From positions 1-48,086 of the forward strand of contig JAMLJD010000027.1 of the NCBI GenBank assembly GCA_023953775.1: a DNA stretch of 48,086 bases, in the 5' to 3' direction. The translations under genes were made by a program, and so were the position numbers. Source of the DNA: Rhizobiaceae bacterium (GTDB taxonomy: Bacteria; Pseudomonadota; Alphaproteobacteria; Rhizobiales; Rhizobiaceae). Positions 24,067 to 32,835 of the stretch are shown piece by piece. The first letter of the stretch is position 1, and each line of letters opens with the position of its first letter. Below the pieces are notes generated by a model. That model searched no databases and was not told the origin of the DNA. It saw nothing but the letters and a program-made list of their open reading frames with translations.

Positions 24067-25354
24067 CCCGTTTTTCCTGTCGTTGCTCTTGATTGTCGCC
24101 TTGTCGCTGTGCGGTGCCTCGATCGGCATCGCCATGATCTGCGGCTCGACCGTCTACCTCGCGATGAAGGGCTTCGATCCGTCGATCGCCGCCGAAACCC
24201 TCTTGCAGGGCCTGTTCAACAGCTACACGCTGCTCGCCATCCCGCTGTTCATCCTGGCCGCCGACATCATGAACATCGGCAGCCTGGCAGACCGCCTGCT
24301 ACGCTTCTGCCAGGCACTCGTCGGCCGCTTCCGCGGCGGCCTTGGTCACGTCAATGTCGTGTCCTCGCTGATCTTTTCGGGAATGTCCGGCTCGGCGGTC
24401 GCCGACGCCGTCGGCATGGGCCGCATCATCATCAACATGATGACCAGGGACGGCCAGTACACCAAGAGCTACGCCGCCGCGATCACGGCGGCCACCGCCA
24501 CCGTCGGCCCGATCATCCCGCCGTCGATCCCGATGGTGCTCTATGCGCTCGTCTCGGACCAGTCGGTTGGCTACCTGTTTGCCGCGGGCATGGCGCCGGG
24601 CCTGCTGATGGCACTCTTGATGGGCATCACCAACACCATCGTCGCGCGGCGGCGCAATTTCCCGGTCGACAACAGCGTTCCGCTGGCCGACATTCCGCGC
24701 GTCACCGGCCAGGCCTTCCCGGCCCTGATGCTTCCCGTCATCCTGCTCGGCGGCATCTACAGCGGCATCGTAACGCCGACCGAAGCTGCCGCCGTCGCCG
24801 CATTCTATGCGCTCGCCATTTCCGTCCTGTTCTACAGGTCGGTCACGCTCGGCCAGTTCTACTCCACGCTTCTGAACAGCTCGCGCTCCACCGCGACGGT
24901 CGGCATCCTCATCGCCGGCGCGCTCACCTTCAACTATGTCATCACGCGCGAGAACGTTCCCAATTCGCTGGCCGATTTCATGGCCCAGTTCGAGCTGAGC
25001 AAATGGGGATTTCTGATCGCGATCAACATCCTGATCCTGCTTCTTGGATGTATCCTGGAAGGCGGCGCGATCCTGTTGATCATCATCCCGATCTTCATTC
25101 CCACGGCCCAGGCGCTCGGGATCGACCTGGTGCATTTCGGCGTGGTGGTGGTCGTCAACGCGATGCTGGGGCTGGTGACGCCGCCCTACGGCCTGCTCTT
25201 GTTCATCGTCGCTAACATTACTGGACAGCCGCTCGGCAGGATCGTCCGCGATCTTCTGCCCTTCCTGGTGGCCCTGTTCGGCGCTCTCGCCTTCATCACA
25301 TTCGTCCCCGACTTCGTCCTCTTCATCCCGCGCCTCCTCGGCTACACGGGATAG
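24059..25354 (+). CDS. TRAP transporter large permease (DctM)
   Basis: A 431-residue, roughly twelve-helix membrane protein of the DctM family. GMSGSAVADAVGMGRIIINM and ATVGPIIPPSIPMVLYAL are the conserved sodium- and substrate-binding hairpins of TRAP permeases, and LGLVTPPYGLLLFIV near 377-391 is the matching C-terminal element. Length is normal. It overlaps dctQ by eight bases. It forms the sodium-driven carrier for the substrate delivered by the binding protein at 22495. Confidence 0.93.
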   Translation: MTDPFFLSLLLIVALSLCGASIGIAMICGSTVYLAMKGFDPSIAAETLLQGLFNSYTLLAIPLFILAADIMNIGSLADRLLRFCQALVGRFRGGLGHVNVVSSLIFSGMSGSAVADAVGMGRIIINMMTRDGQYTKSYAAAITAATATVGPIIPPSIPMVLYALVSDQSVGYLFAAGMAPGLLMALLMGITNTIVARRRNFPVDNSVPLADIPRVTGQAFPALMLPVILLGGIYSGIVTPTEAAAVAAFYALAISVLFYRSVTLGQFYSTLLNSSRSTATVGILIAGALTFNYVITRENVPNSLADFMAQFELSKWGFLIAINILILLLGCILEGGAILLIIIPIFIPTAQALGIDLVHFGVVVVVNAMLGLVTPPYGLLLFIVANITGQPLGRIVRDLLPFLVALFGALAFITFVPDFVLFIPRLLGYTG

Positions 25355-25372
25355 CCAGAAAGGAAGCACGCC

Positions 25373-26317
25373 ATGATAAACCCTGAACTTGAGCCCTTCC
25401 TCAAGGTCTGGAACGAGGCGTGGTCCGTCCTGCCGCAGGGCGCGACCCCGCGCGAACGGCGCATCCTGTTCGAATACATCGCCAATGACATGGCATTGCC
25501 GCGCCCGGAAGGCGTGCGTACGTCGGCCAGGTTCGTCCCGAGCGGCGACCATCTCGTCACCGTCCGCATCGATCGTCACGAGGATGGCGGCGCGCAACCG
25601 GCGCTCGTCTACATGCATGGCGGCGCGTGGATGCAGGGCAGCCCGATGACCCATGCCGACATCACCATGCGCATCGCGGCGGCAAACCGCCAGACTGTCG
25701 TCAGCGTCGACTATGCGCTGGCGCCTGAACATCCCTTTCCCCGCGCTGTTCACGAGTGCCGCGACACGATGATCTGGCTGCATCGCAATGCGGCCGAACT
25801 CGGCGTCGACGCCGGTCGCATCGCGATCGGCGGCGACAGTGCCGGGGCGAACTTGGCCGCGGCGGTGTCGATTGCCTTGCGCGGAACGGCTCACGCACCG
25901 ATTGCGCAGCTTCTCGTCTACCCCTGCGTGCACTTCGAGATGTCGTTCCCGTCCTATGTGGAGAACGCCTATGCGCCGCTGCTCCAGACCAAGGGCATGC
26001 CGGGCGTGAACGCCATGTATTGTCCTGACGAGGCGGAAAGGAAGAACCCGCTCGTCGCGCCGCTCCATGCCGACGATCACGCGGGCCTGCCGCCGGCCTT
26101 CATTGCCGTGGCCGAACACGACCCGCTGCGCGACGACGGCTACGCCTATGCCGACAGGCTGCGCGCCGCCGGCGTTCCGGTCGAGTTCGACGCGGGCAAG
26201 GGCCTCATCCACGGCTACCTGCGCGCCATGGAATATTGCGCCGCCTCGCGCGAAAGCCTCCAGAGGATGTGCGGCTGGCTGGCCTCGCACTATGCCCGCG
26301 TCCGGGAAGACGCATGA
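25373..26317 (+). CDS. Alpha/beta hydrolase (hormone-sensitive-lipase family)
   Basis: 314 residues. YMHGGAWMQGS (80-90) is the HGG oxyanion hole, GGDSAGANLA carries S156, AEHDPLRDDG carries D250 and LIHGYLRAM carries H280, the complete HSL-type triad. An N-terminal cap (about 1-50) covers the active site. It sits 18 bases after the TRAP permease and overlaps the DUF3237 gene by ATGA. In this operon it could release a cyclic hydroxy acid from an ester, or hydrolyse a CoA thioester or lactone; no substrate is shown by sequence. Confidence 0.87.
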   Translation: MINPELEPFLKVWNEAWSVLPQGATPRERRILFEYIANDMALPRPEGVRTSARFVPSGDHLVTVRIDRHEDGGAQPALVYMHGGAWMQGSPMTHADITMRIAAANRQTVVSVDYALAPEHPFPRAVHECRDTMIWLHRNAAELGVDAGRIAIGGDSAGANLAAAVSIALRGTAHAPIAQLLVYPCVHFEMSFPSYVENAYAPLLQTKGMPGVNAMYCPDEAERKNPLVAPLHADDHAGLPPAFIAVAEHDPLRDDGYAYADRLRAAGVPVEFDAGKGLIHGYLRAMEYCAASRESLQRMCGWLASHYARVREDA

Positions 26318-26784
26318 CCCGTCTGACGACCTTGCCGGGCCTGGACTACGCCTTCACGATCCGGGCGGAGATCGGCAAGCCGCTGGCGGGCGCGGAGACG
26401 CCGCTCGGCGACAGGCTGCATATTCCGATCACCGGCGGTCGCGTAGAAGGGCCGGCGCTCGCAGGCACGATAGCGCCCGGCGGTTCCGACTGGGCGCTGC
26501 TGCGTCGCGACGGCAGCACGCATATATCGGCGCGCTATACCATCATCGCCGACGACGGGACGCCGATCATGGTCGTCAATGACGGGCTCAGGGTGTCGGC
26601 GCCCGAGGTCACGGCGCGCCTGCGGGCCGGCGAGACCGTGGATCCGTCGGAGTATTATTTTCGCTCGACGCCGCGCTTCGAAGCGCCCGGCGGGCCGCAT
26701 GGATGGCTCAACGACACGATCTTCGTCGCCAGCCTCGCCCGCCACGGCGACGGGATCGTCGTCGATGTCTACCGCGTGACGTAA
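26314..26784 (+). CDS. DUF3237 domain protein
   Basis: 156 residues spanning one DUF3237 domain: a beta-barrel starting LDYAFTIRAEIGKPLAGAET, with GDRLHIPITGGRVEGPALAG (about 34-53) as the family hallmark and RSTPRFEAPGGPHGWLNDTI near the end. The biochemical role of the family is not settled; members recur in aromatic and alicyclic acid gene clusters. It overlaps the hydrolase gene by four bases and precedes the dehydratase by 22, so it belongs to the same operon. Confidence 0.82.
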   Translation: MTRLTTLPGLDYAFTIRAEIGKPLAGAETPLGDRLHIPITGGRVEGPALAGTIAPGGSDWALLRRDGSTHISARYTIIADDGTPIMVVNDGLRVSAPEVTARLRAGETVDPSEYYFRSTPRFEAPGGPHGWLNDTIFVASLARHGDGIVVDVYRVT

Positions 26785-26806
26785 GCTGGCTGGGAGGCGA
26801 AGACCC

Positions 26807-28699
26807 ATGAAGACCTCCATCGCGACCGTTTCGATCAGCGGAGATTTGCGCGAGAAGCTCGCCGCAATCGCAGCCGCCGGCTTCGACGGTGTTGAGATCT
26901 TCGAGAACGACTTTCTCGCGTTCGACGGCGGCCCCGCCGAGGTGGGCCGCATGGTCCGTGATCACGGGCTGGAAATCCTGCTTTTCCAGCCTTTTCGGGA
27001 TTTCGAGGGCATGCCGGAGCCGCAACGTGCGCGCGCCTTTGAGCGCGCCGAACGCAAGTTCGACCTGATGGGCGAGCTTGGCGCGGATACCGTCCTCGTC
27101 TGCTCCAACGTGTCGCCGCTTGCCCTCGGCGGCATCGATCGCGCCGCCGCGGATTTTCGTGAGCTTGGCGAGCGCGCGGCCAGACACGGTATCCGTGTCG
27201 GCTACGAGGCACTTGCCTGGGGCCGTCATGTCGACGACCATCGCGACGCCTGGGAAATCGTGCGGCGCGCCGACCATGACAATGTTGGCCTGATCGTCGA
27301 CAGCTTCCACACGCTCGCGCGAGGTATCGATCCCGAGACAATCCGCTCGATTCCCGGCGACAGGATCTTCTTCGTCCAATTGGCCGACGCTCCGCGCATC
27401 GACATGGACCTGCTCTATCTCAGCCGGCATTTCCGCAACATGCCCGGCGAAGGCGATCTCGATGTCACGGCATTCATGCGCGCCGTCGCGGCGACCGGCT
27501 ATGCTGGCCCATTGTCGCTCGAAATCTTCAACGACCAGTTCCGCGGTGGCTCGCCACGCGCGATCGCGGTCGACGGCCATCGCTCGCTTCTCTACCTCAT
27601 GGATCAGGTGGCCCGTGCCGAGCCGGATCTCGGAATCGACGTTGTACCGATGCCGCCACGCATCCGCGCCGAGGGGATAGAGTTCGTCGAGTTCGCGGCC
27701 GACGAGGCCGAGGCGGCGGAACTGGGCGGAATGTTGCGTACCCTCGGATTCGAGCATGTCGGCGATCACGTCTCGAAGGATGTCGCGCTGTGGCGCCAGG
27801 GTGGCATCAACCTCGTCATCAACACGGACCGCGAAGGCTTCGCGCATTCCTCCTATCTGGTCCACGGCACTTCCGTCTGCGATATTGGCCTCAAGGTTGC
27901 CGACGCGGGCGCGACGGTTGCGCGGGCAAGCGCACTCGGCGCCGAACCCTTCGAGCAGGGTGTCGGTCCCGGCGAACTGAAGATACCGGCGATACGCGGC
28001 GTCGGCGGCGGCGTGATGCACTTCGTCGATCCTGACAGCGAACTTGCCAGGGTCTGGGACATCGAGTTCCAGCCGGTGACCGGCAAGCTCGGCCATTCCG
28101 GCGTCGGCCTGACGCATTTCGACCATCTCGCCCAGACGATGAACTACGAGGAAATGCTCACCTGGCTGCTGTTCTACACCTCGATCTTCGAGACGCGGAA
28201 GACGGCGATGGTCGACGTCGTCGATCCCGGCGGTCTCGTCCGCAGCCAGGCCGTCGAGAGCAAGGACGGCGGCCTGCGCATTACGCTCAATGGCGCGGAA
28301 AGCAGGCGTACGCTCGCCGGCCACTTCCTCGCCGAAAGCTTCGGCTCGGCCGTCCAGCACATCGCGTTCGCCTGCGGCGATATTTTCGACACGGCGGCGG
28401 CTCTCAGGGAAAACGGCTTCGAGCCGCTGACGATCTCCGGCAATTACTACGACGATCTCGAAGCCCGGATGGGCCTCGAACCGGCAGAGCTGGAGCGGCT
28501 GAGGGCCGGGAACGTCCTCTACGACCGCGACGAGCATGGCGAGTTTTTCCAGATCTACAGCCGCAGCTACGGCGAAGGTTTCTTCTTCGAGATCGTCGAA
28601 CGCCGAGATGGATATGCCGGCTACGGCGCAGCCAATGCGCAATTCCGCATCGCGGCCCAGAAGCGTGGCATGCGTCCAAAAGGCATGCCGAGGACGTAG
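26807..28699 (+). CDS. quiC: 3-Dehydroshikimate dehydratase, two-domain (QuiC type)
   Basis: 630 residues. The N-terminal xylose-isomerase-like TIM barrel (about 1-270) has metal-ligand candidates E134, D165 in LIVDSFH, H168/Q191 and E239. The C-terminal vicinal-oxygen-chelate half (about 285-600) resembles 4-hydroxyphenylpyruvate dioxygenase with the metal triad H440 (FDHLAQT), H518 (QHIAF) and E595 (FFFEIVERR). This fusion and its length match bacterial QuiC enzymes, which convert 3-dehydroshikimate to protocatechuate. The preceding genes supply uptake and dehydrogenation, consistent with that role. No protocatechuate ring-cleavage gene is in the window. GGGAGGCGAAG precedes the ATG. Confidence 0.85.
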   Translation: MKTSIATVSISGDLREKLAAIAAAGFDGVEIFENDFLAFDGGPAEVGRMVRDHGLEILLFQPFRDFEGMPEPQRARAFERAERKFDLMGELGADTVLVCSNVSPLALGGIDRAAADFRELGERAARHGIRVGYEALAWGRHVDDHRDAWEIVRRADHDNVGLIVDSFHTLARGIDPETIRSIPGDRIFFVQLADAPRIDMDLLYLSRHFRNMPGEGDLDVTAFMRAVAATGYAGPLSLEIFNDQFRGGSPRAIAVDGHRSLLYLMDQVARAEPDLGIDVVPMPPRIRAEGIEFVEFAADEAEAAELGGMLRTLGFEHVGDHVSKDVALWRQGGINLVINTDREGFAHSSYLVHGTSVCDIGLKVADAGATVARASALGAEPFEQGVGPGELKIPAIRGVGGGVMHFVDPDSELARVWDIEFQPVTGKLGHSGVGLTHFDHLAQTMNYEEMLTWLLFYTSIFETRKTAMVDVVDPGGLVRSQAVESKDGGLRITLNGAESRRTLAGHFLAESFGSAVQHIAFACGDIFDTAAALRENGFEPLTISGNYYDDLEARMGLEPAELERLRAGNVLYDRDEHGEFFQIYSRSYGEGFFFEIVERRDGYAGYGAANAQFRIAAQKRGMRPKGMPRT

Positions 28700-28786
28700 A
28701 ACACGTCCGACGGCCGCCGGAAGGCCCTCGGTCCCGCTGCTGCAAAGATGGTTTGACACCACTCCCTTCCCTCCGCCAAACAGGAG

Positions 28787-29677
28787 GTGCCGGATCACGC
28801 AGCATTGAGGCTTCCGCCTTTGACCACGACACGCCAGGACTACCGCGATTGGCTCGGCCGCACCGAGGTCCGAACCGACATTCTCACCCCTTCGGCAATC
28901 GCGCGGCTGCTAGCGACGCTCGACCGGCGTCCCGAGGACGCGGCAGGTACGGCAATGCCGCCGCTTTCGCACTGGCTCTGCTTCCTGCCCGACGAGAACC
29001 AGCACGACATCGGACCGGACGGTCACCCGAAGCGCGGAGGCTTCCTGCCGCCTGTGCACGAATTGCCGCGGCGCATGTGGGCCGGCAGCCGGCTCGCCTT
29101 TCACGGCGCCCTGCCCGTCGGTGTGCCGCTAGAACGGCGCTCCACCATCGCCTCGATCGAGGACAAGCAGGGCGGCGCCGGGCTGTTGGTCTTCGTTACG
29201 GTCCGACACGAGATCGCCGAGCCGGGAGGTCCGGTTCTGGTCGTTGACGAACACGATATCGTCTATCGCGGCATGGGCGGACCCGCGGCCAAGCCGGCCA
29301 GCCCCGCGGGCGCGCCCGGCGTGTGGCACCGCATGCTCGTGCCCGACGCCGTGCTTCTGTTCCGCTATTCCGCGCTCACGTTCAACGGCCACCGTATCCA
29401 CTACGATCGCGACTACGCCACACATGAGGAAGGCTATCCAGGCCTCGTCGTTCACGGACCGCTCATCGCCACCCTGCTACTCGACCTCGTCCAGCGAAAT
29501 CGGCCTCAAGCGACGGTCGCGACCTTTGCGTTCCGCGCAATGTCGCCGTTGTTCGACGGAGGCGAACTTCACCTTAATGGGCGACCGAGCTCCGACGGAA
29601 CGGTGGATTTGTGGGCAGCCAATCGCGACGGCGGCCTCTTGATGCGTGCGAAGGTGACGCTCGCGGAGGGCGGTTGA
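28787..29677 (+). CDS. Hot-dog-fold acyl-CoA hydratase/dehydratase (HTD2/MaoC-like, mesaconyl-CoA hydratase type)
   Basis: About 296 residues. The N-terminal half has WLGRTEVRTDILTPSAIARLLATLD and PPLSHWLCFLP, typical of the FAS1-type/HTD2 3-hydroxyacyl-thioester dehydratases, and the C-terminal half has the hot-dog active-site region RYSALTFNGHRIHYDRDYA, followed by YPGLVVHGPL. Family members hydrate mesaconyl- or itaconyl-CoA or act as beta-hydroxyacyl dehydratases. The start is uncertain: GTG at 28787 overlaps AGGAGG, so TTG at 28805 or 28820 may be used. It stops directly before the CoA-transferase GTG, implying coupling. Confidence 0.8.
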   Translation: MPDHAALRLPPLTTTRQDYRDWLGRTEVRTDILTPSAIARLLATLDRRPEDAAGTAMPPLSHWLCFLPDENQHDIGPDGHPKRGGFLPPVHELPRRMWAGSRLAFHGALPVGVPLERRSTIASIEDKQGGAGLLVFVTVRHEIAEPGGPVLVVDEHDIVYRGMGGPAAKPASPAGAPGVWHRMLVPDAVLLFRYSALTFNGHRIHYDRDYATHEEGYPGLVVHGPLIATLLLDLVQRNRPQATVATFAFRAMSPLFDGGELHLNGRPSSDGTVDLWAANRDGGLLMRAKVTLAEGG

Positions 29678-30838
29678 GTGAGCAGGCCACTGGACGGAAT
29701 TCTCGTCGTGTCGCTGGAACAGGCGATCGCCGCTCCCTATTGCACGCGTCAGCTCGCCGATCTCGGCGCACGGGTCATCAAGGTGGAGCGGCCGGACGGC
29801 GGTGATTTCGCACGAGCCTACGACACCCGGGCGCGCGGCCTGTCGAGCCATTTCGTGTGGACGAACCGTTCCAAGGAAAGCCTGACGCTTGACCTCAAGG
29901 ACCCGGCCCAGGTCAAGGCTCTGGAGGCCATCGTTGCCCGCGCCGACGTCTTCGTCCAGAATCTCGCGCCAGGCGCGACGTCGCGCATGGGTATAGGCAG
30001 TGAGACGCTGCGCGACCGCCACCCCCGGCTCGTTACATGCGATATCTCGGGCTACGGCAAGGGTGGACCGTGGGAACGGCGCAAGGCCTACGACCTGCTC
30101 GTCCAGGCCGAGGCGGGCTTTCTCTCCGTCACAGGAACGCCAGACACGATCGTGAAAGCCGGCATATCCGTCGCCGACATCGCGGCCGGCACGATGGCCT
30201 ACCAGAGCATTCTCGCAGCGTTGATCCATCGCGGCGCGACGGGCGCGGGCGACCACGTCGAAGTCTCGATGCTCGAGGCGATGGCCGAGTGGATGGGCTT
30301 TCCGATGTATTATGCGACAGACGGCGCGCCGCCGCCGCCGCGTGCGGGCGCCGGCCATGCGACGATCTTTCCGTACGGCCCCTATGCGACCGCCGACGGT
30401 ACGGTGCTTTTCGGCCTCCAGAATGATCGCGAGTGGGCAGCCTTCGCGAAAATGGTCCTTCTCAAACCGGAACTGGCCGCAGATCCGCGTTTCCGCGGCA
30501 ATGCCGCGCGTGCCGAAAACCGCGTCGCTATCGACGCGGCGATCGAAGCCGTGTTCTCCGACATCCCGTCAACCGAAGCCGTGCGGCGGCTGGAACACGC
30601 CGGTATAGGCACGGCTCGCGTAAACGACATGGCGGCGCTGTGGTCGCACGAGCAGCTTGCCGCGCGCGGCAGGTGGATCGACGTCGCAACACCCGTTGGG
30701 CCGATCCCGGCCCTGAAACCGCCCGGCGGCGCCGGCTGGGAACCGCGCATGGATGCCGTGCCTGCGCTGGGCGAACATACGGCCGCCATCCTGGAAGAAT
30801 TCGGCTGCGACCGCGCCGCCTTCGCGGCGGCAACATAG
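29678..30838 (+). CDS. CaiB/BaiF family (class III) CoA-transferase
   Basis: 386 residues starting with GTG immediately after the stop of the hydratase gene. PLDGILVVSLEQAIAAPYCTRQLADLGARVIKVE at the N terminus and KAYDLLVQAEAGF with catalytic D139 are the class III hallmarks; SMLEAMAEWMG follows. It moves CoA between carboxylic acids and would activate an acid substrate or an intermediate of this pathway. It is flanked by hydratase and acyl-CoA dehydrogenase genes, making a coherent CoA-dependent module. Confidence 0.91.
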   Translation: MSRPLDGILVVSLEQAIAAPYCTRQLADLGARVIKVERPDGGDFARAYDTRARGLSSHFVWTNRSKESLTLDLKDPAQVKALEAIVARADVFVQNLAPGATSRMGIGSETLRDRHPRLVTCDISGYGKGGPWERRKAYDLLVQAEAGFLSVTGTPDTIVKAGISVADIAAGTMAYQSILAALIHRGATGAGDHVEVSMLEAMAEWMGFPMYYATDGAPPPPRAGAGHATIFPYGPYATADGTVLFGLQNDREWAAFAKMVLLKPELAADPRFRGNAARAENRVAIDAAIEAVFSDIPSTEAVRRLEHAGIGTARVNDMAALWSHEQLAARGRWIDVATPVGPIPALKPPGGAGWEPRMDAVPALGEHTAAILEEFGCDRAAFAAAT

Positions 30839-30855
30839 AAGGGACATTGCGCACC

Positions 30856-32019
30856 GTGATCCGATCGACACACAACTCGCATATGGAGATGCGCGAGGCG
30901 CTGCGCGAACTGTGCGGCCGGTTTCCTCCCGAGTACCATCGGACCCACGATGCTGCCGCGACATATCCCGAGGAATTCATCGATGCGCTGACCGAAGCCG
31001 GCTGGCTCGCCGCGATGATCCCCGAAGACTATGGCGGCTCCGGCCTCGGCCTGACCGAGGCCACGATCGTGATGGAGGAAATCAACCGGTCGGGCGGCAA
31101 TGCGGGCCACTGTCACGGCCAGATGTACAATATGGGGACCCTGCTGCGGCATGGCTCCGAGGCGCAGAAGGCGCACTATCTGCCAAAGATCGCTTCGGGC
31201 GAACTCAGGCTGCAGTCAATGGGCGTGACCGAGCCCTCGACCGGCACCGACACGACGAAGCTGAAGACGACGGCCGTGCGCAAGGGCGATCGCTACGTCG
31301 TCAACGGCCAGAAGGTGTGGATCAGCCGCATCCAGCACTCCGACCTGATGATCCTGCTTGCCCGCACCGCGCCGCTGGCCGAGGTCAGGCGAAAGTCGGA
31401 GGGCCTGTCGGTCTTCCTCGTAGACCTGCGCGAGGCGATCGGCCGCGGCATGTCGGTCAAGCCGATCCGCAACATGGTCAATCACGAGACCAACGAACTC
31501 TTCTTCGACAATCTGGAAATCCCCGCCGACAGCCTGATCGGTGAGGAGGGCAAGGGATTCCGCTATATTCTCGACGGGCTCAACGCCGAACGAACCCTGA
31601 TCGCGGCTGAATGCATCGGCGACGGCTACTGGTTCATCGACAAGGTGACGGATTATGCGAAAGAACGCATCGTGTTCGACCGTCCGATCGGCCAGAACCA
31701 GGGGGTACAGTTCCCGATCGCGCGCGCCTACGTCAACGTCGAGGCCGCCAATCTGATGCGTTTCGAGGCCGCCCGCAAATTCGACGCGAACGAGGAGTGC
31801 GGCGCGGAGGCCAACATGGCCAAGCTGCTCGCGGCCGATGCCTCGTGGGAGGCCGCCAATGCCTGTATCCAGTTTCACGGCGGCTTCGGGTTCGCATCGG
31901 AATACGACGTCGAACGCAAGTTCCGGGAGACGCGCCTCTATCAGGTCGCGCCTATCTCGACCAACCTGATCCTGTCCTATGTCGCCGAGCATATCCTCGG
32001 CCTGCCACGGTCCTTCTGA
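30856..32019 (+). CDS. Acyl-CoA dehydrogenase
   Basis: About 387 residues with the normal three-domain layout: N-terminal helices with WLAAMIPEDYGGSGLGLTEA, the middle beta domain with LRLQSMGVTEPSTGTDTTKL, and the C-terminal helices with FHGGFGFASEYDVERKFRE. The usual catalytic-Glu segment (YEG) reads LYQVAPIS, so the base must be elsewhere, as in isovaleryl-CoA dehydrogenase relatives. The start is uncertain: GTG 30856, TTG 30847 (close to AAGGGA) and ATG 30883 are all possible. It lies directly after the CoA-transferase and would introduce a 2,3-double bond into the activated acid. Confidence 0.88.
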   Translation: MIRSTHNSHMEMREALRELCGRFPPEYHRTHDAAATYPEEFIDALTEAGWLAAMIPEDYGGSGLGLTEATIVMEEINRSGGNAGHCHGQMYNMGTLLRHGSEAQKAHYLPKIASGELRLQSMGVTEPSTGTDTTKLKTTAVRKGDRYVVNGQKVWISRIQHSDLMILLARTAPLAEVRRKSEGLSVFLVDLREAIGRGMSVKPIRNMVNHETNELFFDNLEIPADSLIGEEGKGFRYILDGLNAERTLIAAECIGDGYWFIDKVTDYAKERIVFDRPIGQNQGVQFPIARAYVNVEAANLMRFEAARKFDANEECGAEANMAKLLAADASWEAANACIQFHGGFGFASEYDVERKFRETRLYQVAPISTNLILSYVAEHILGLPRSF

Positions 32020-32046
32020 CCCAGCACGACCCGGAGCGACGAAAGC

Positions 32047-32811
32047 ATGTATCCCTCGGCCAGACATCCAGACCTCGAAGGCGCATCGGTTCTGATCACC
32101 GGCGGCGGCTCGGGTATCGGCGCGGCACTGACCACAGCCTTCGCCGACCAGGGCGCGAAGGTCGCCTTCATCGACTACGACCGCGAGGCGAGCGAAGCGC
32201 TGGTCGCACAAGTTACATCGAAGGGCGGCGCGGTACGCTTTCTCCACGCGGATCTGCGCGACCTCGATGCGCTGAAGGCGGCGGCAGCGGAAGCTGCGGA
32301 CGTCCACGGGCCGGTGTCGGTGCTGGTCAACAATGCCGCACGCGATGACCGGGACGCCGTCGAGGCGGTGACGGAGGGCTCGTGGGACGATAACCACGCG
32401 ATCAATCTGCGCCCGCACTTCTTCACCGCGCAGGCGGTCGTGCCCGGAATGAGGGCACTGGGCCGCGGCTCGATCGTCAATTTCACGTCGACGGCTTATA
32501 TGATCAATGGCGGCGCCTATCCGGTCTACGCGGCGGCGAAGGCCGGCATTGTCGGCCTGACGAAGAGCCTTGCAGGCGCCCTCGGCCCGCATGGCATCCG
32601 CGTCAACGCCATCGCGCCCGGCTGGGTGCTGACCGAGCGCCAGCGCCGCCTCTGGGTGACGGAGGAGGCGCTGGCCGCGCACATCGACCGCCAGTGCCTC
32701 AAGACCGAGCTTCAGGCGGAAGACATGGTCGGCGCCTGCCTGTTCCTGGCGTCGGACGCCTCGCGGGTGATGACCGCCCAGACGCTGATCGTCGACGGCG
32801 GGGTCGTCTGA
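32047..32811 (+). CDS. Short-chain dehydrogenase/reductase
   Basis: 254 residues, classical SDR: cofactor loop TGGGSGIG (18-25), acidic D43 after the second strand (IDYD) favouring NAD, NNAA at 95-98, and catalytic S148, Y161 and K165. It is the last gene of the plus-strand operon and would oxidise the hydroxyl introduced by the hydratase, completing a dehydrogenation-hydration-oxidation sequence. No thiolase or ring-opening hydrolase follows in the window. The intergenic space to the convergent alcohol dehydrogenase is only 24 bases. Confidence 0.9.
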   Translation: MYPSARHPDLEGASVLITGGGSGIGAALTTAFADQGAKVAFIDYDREASEALVAQVTSKGGAVRFLHADLRDLDALKAAAAEAADVHGPVSVLVNNAARDDRDAVEAVTEGSWDDNHAINLRPHFFTAQAVVPGMRALGRGSIVNFTSTAYMINGGAYPVYAAAKAGIVGLTKSLAGALGPHGIRVNAIAPGWVLTERQRRLWVTEEALAAHIDRQCLKTELQAEDMVGACLFLASDASRVMTAQTLIVDGGVV

Positions 32812-32835
32812 ACGACGGACCGGCTGCCGCGCGGC

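Noticed and set aside
28753..28758. TTGACA as a possible internal promoter before the hydratase gene
   Set aside because: No matching -10 hexamer at 15-19 bases; the downstream sequence is C-rich. Single-hexamer matches are expected by chance.
22453..28798. Very long open frames on the minus strand opposite the TRAP and QuiC genes (560, 663 and 696 residues)
   Set aside because: They are rich in Arg, His, Asp and Gln, contain no recognisable domain and mirror strong plus-strand genes; they are by-products of high GC third positions.
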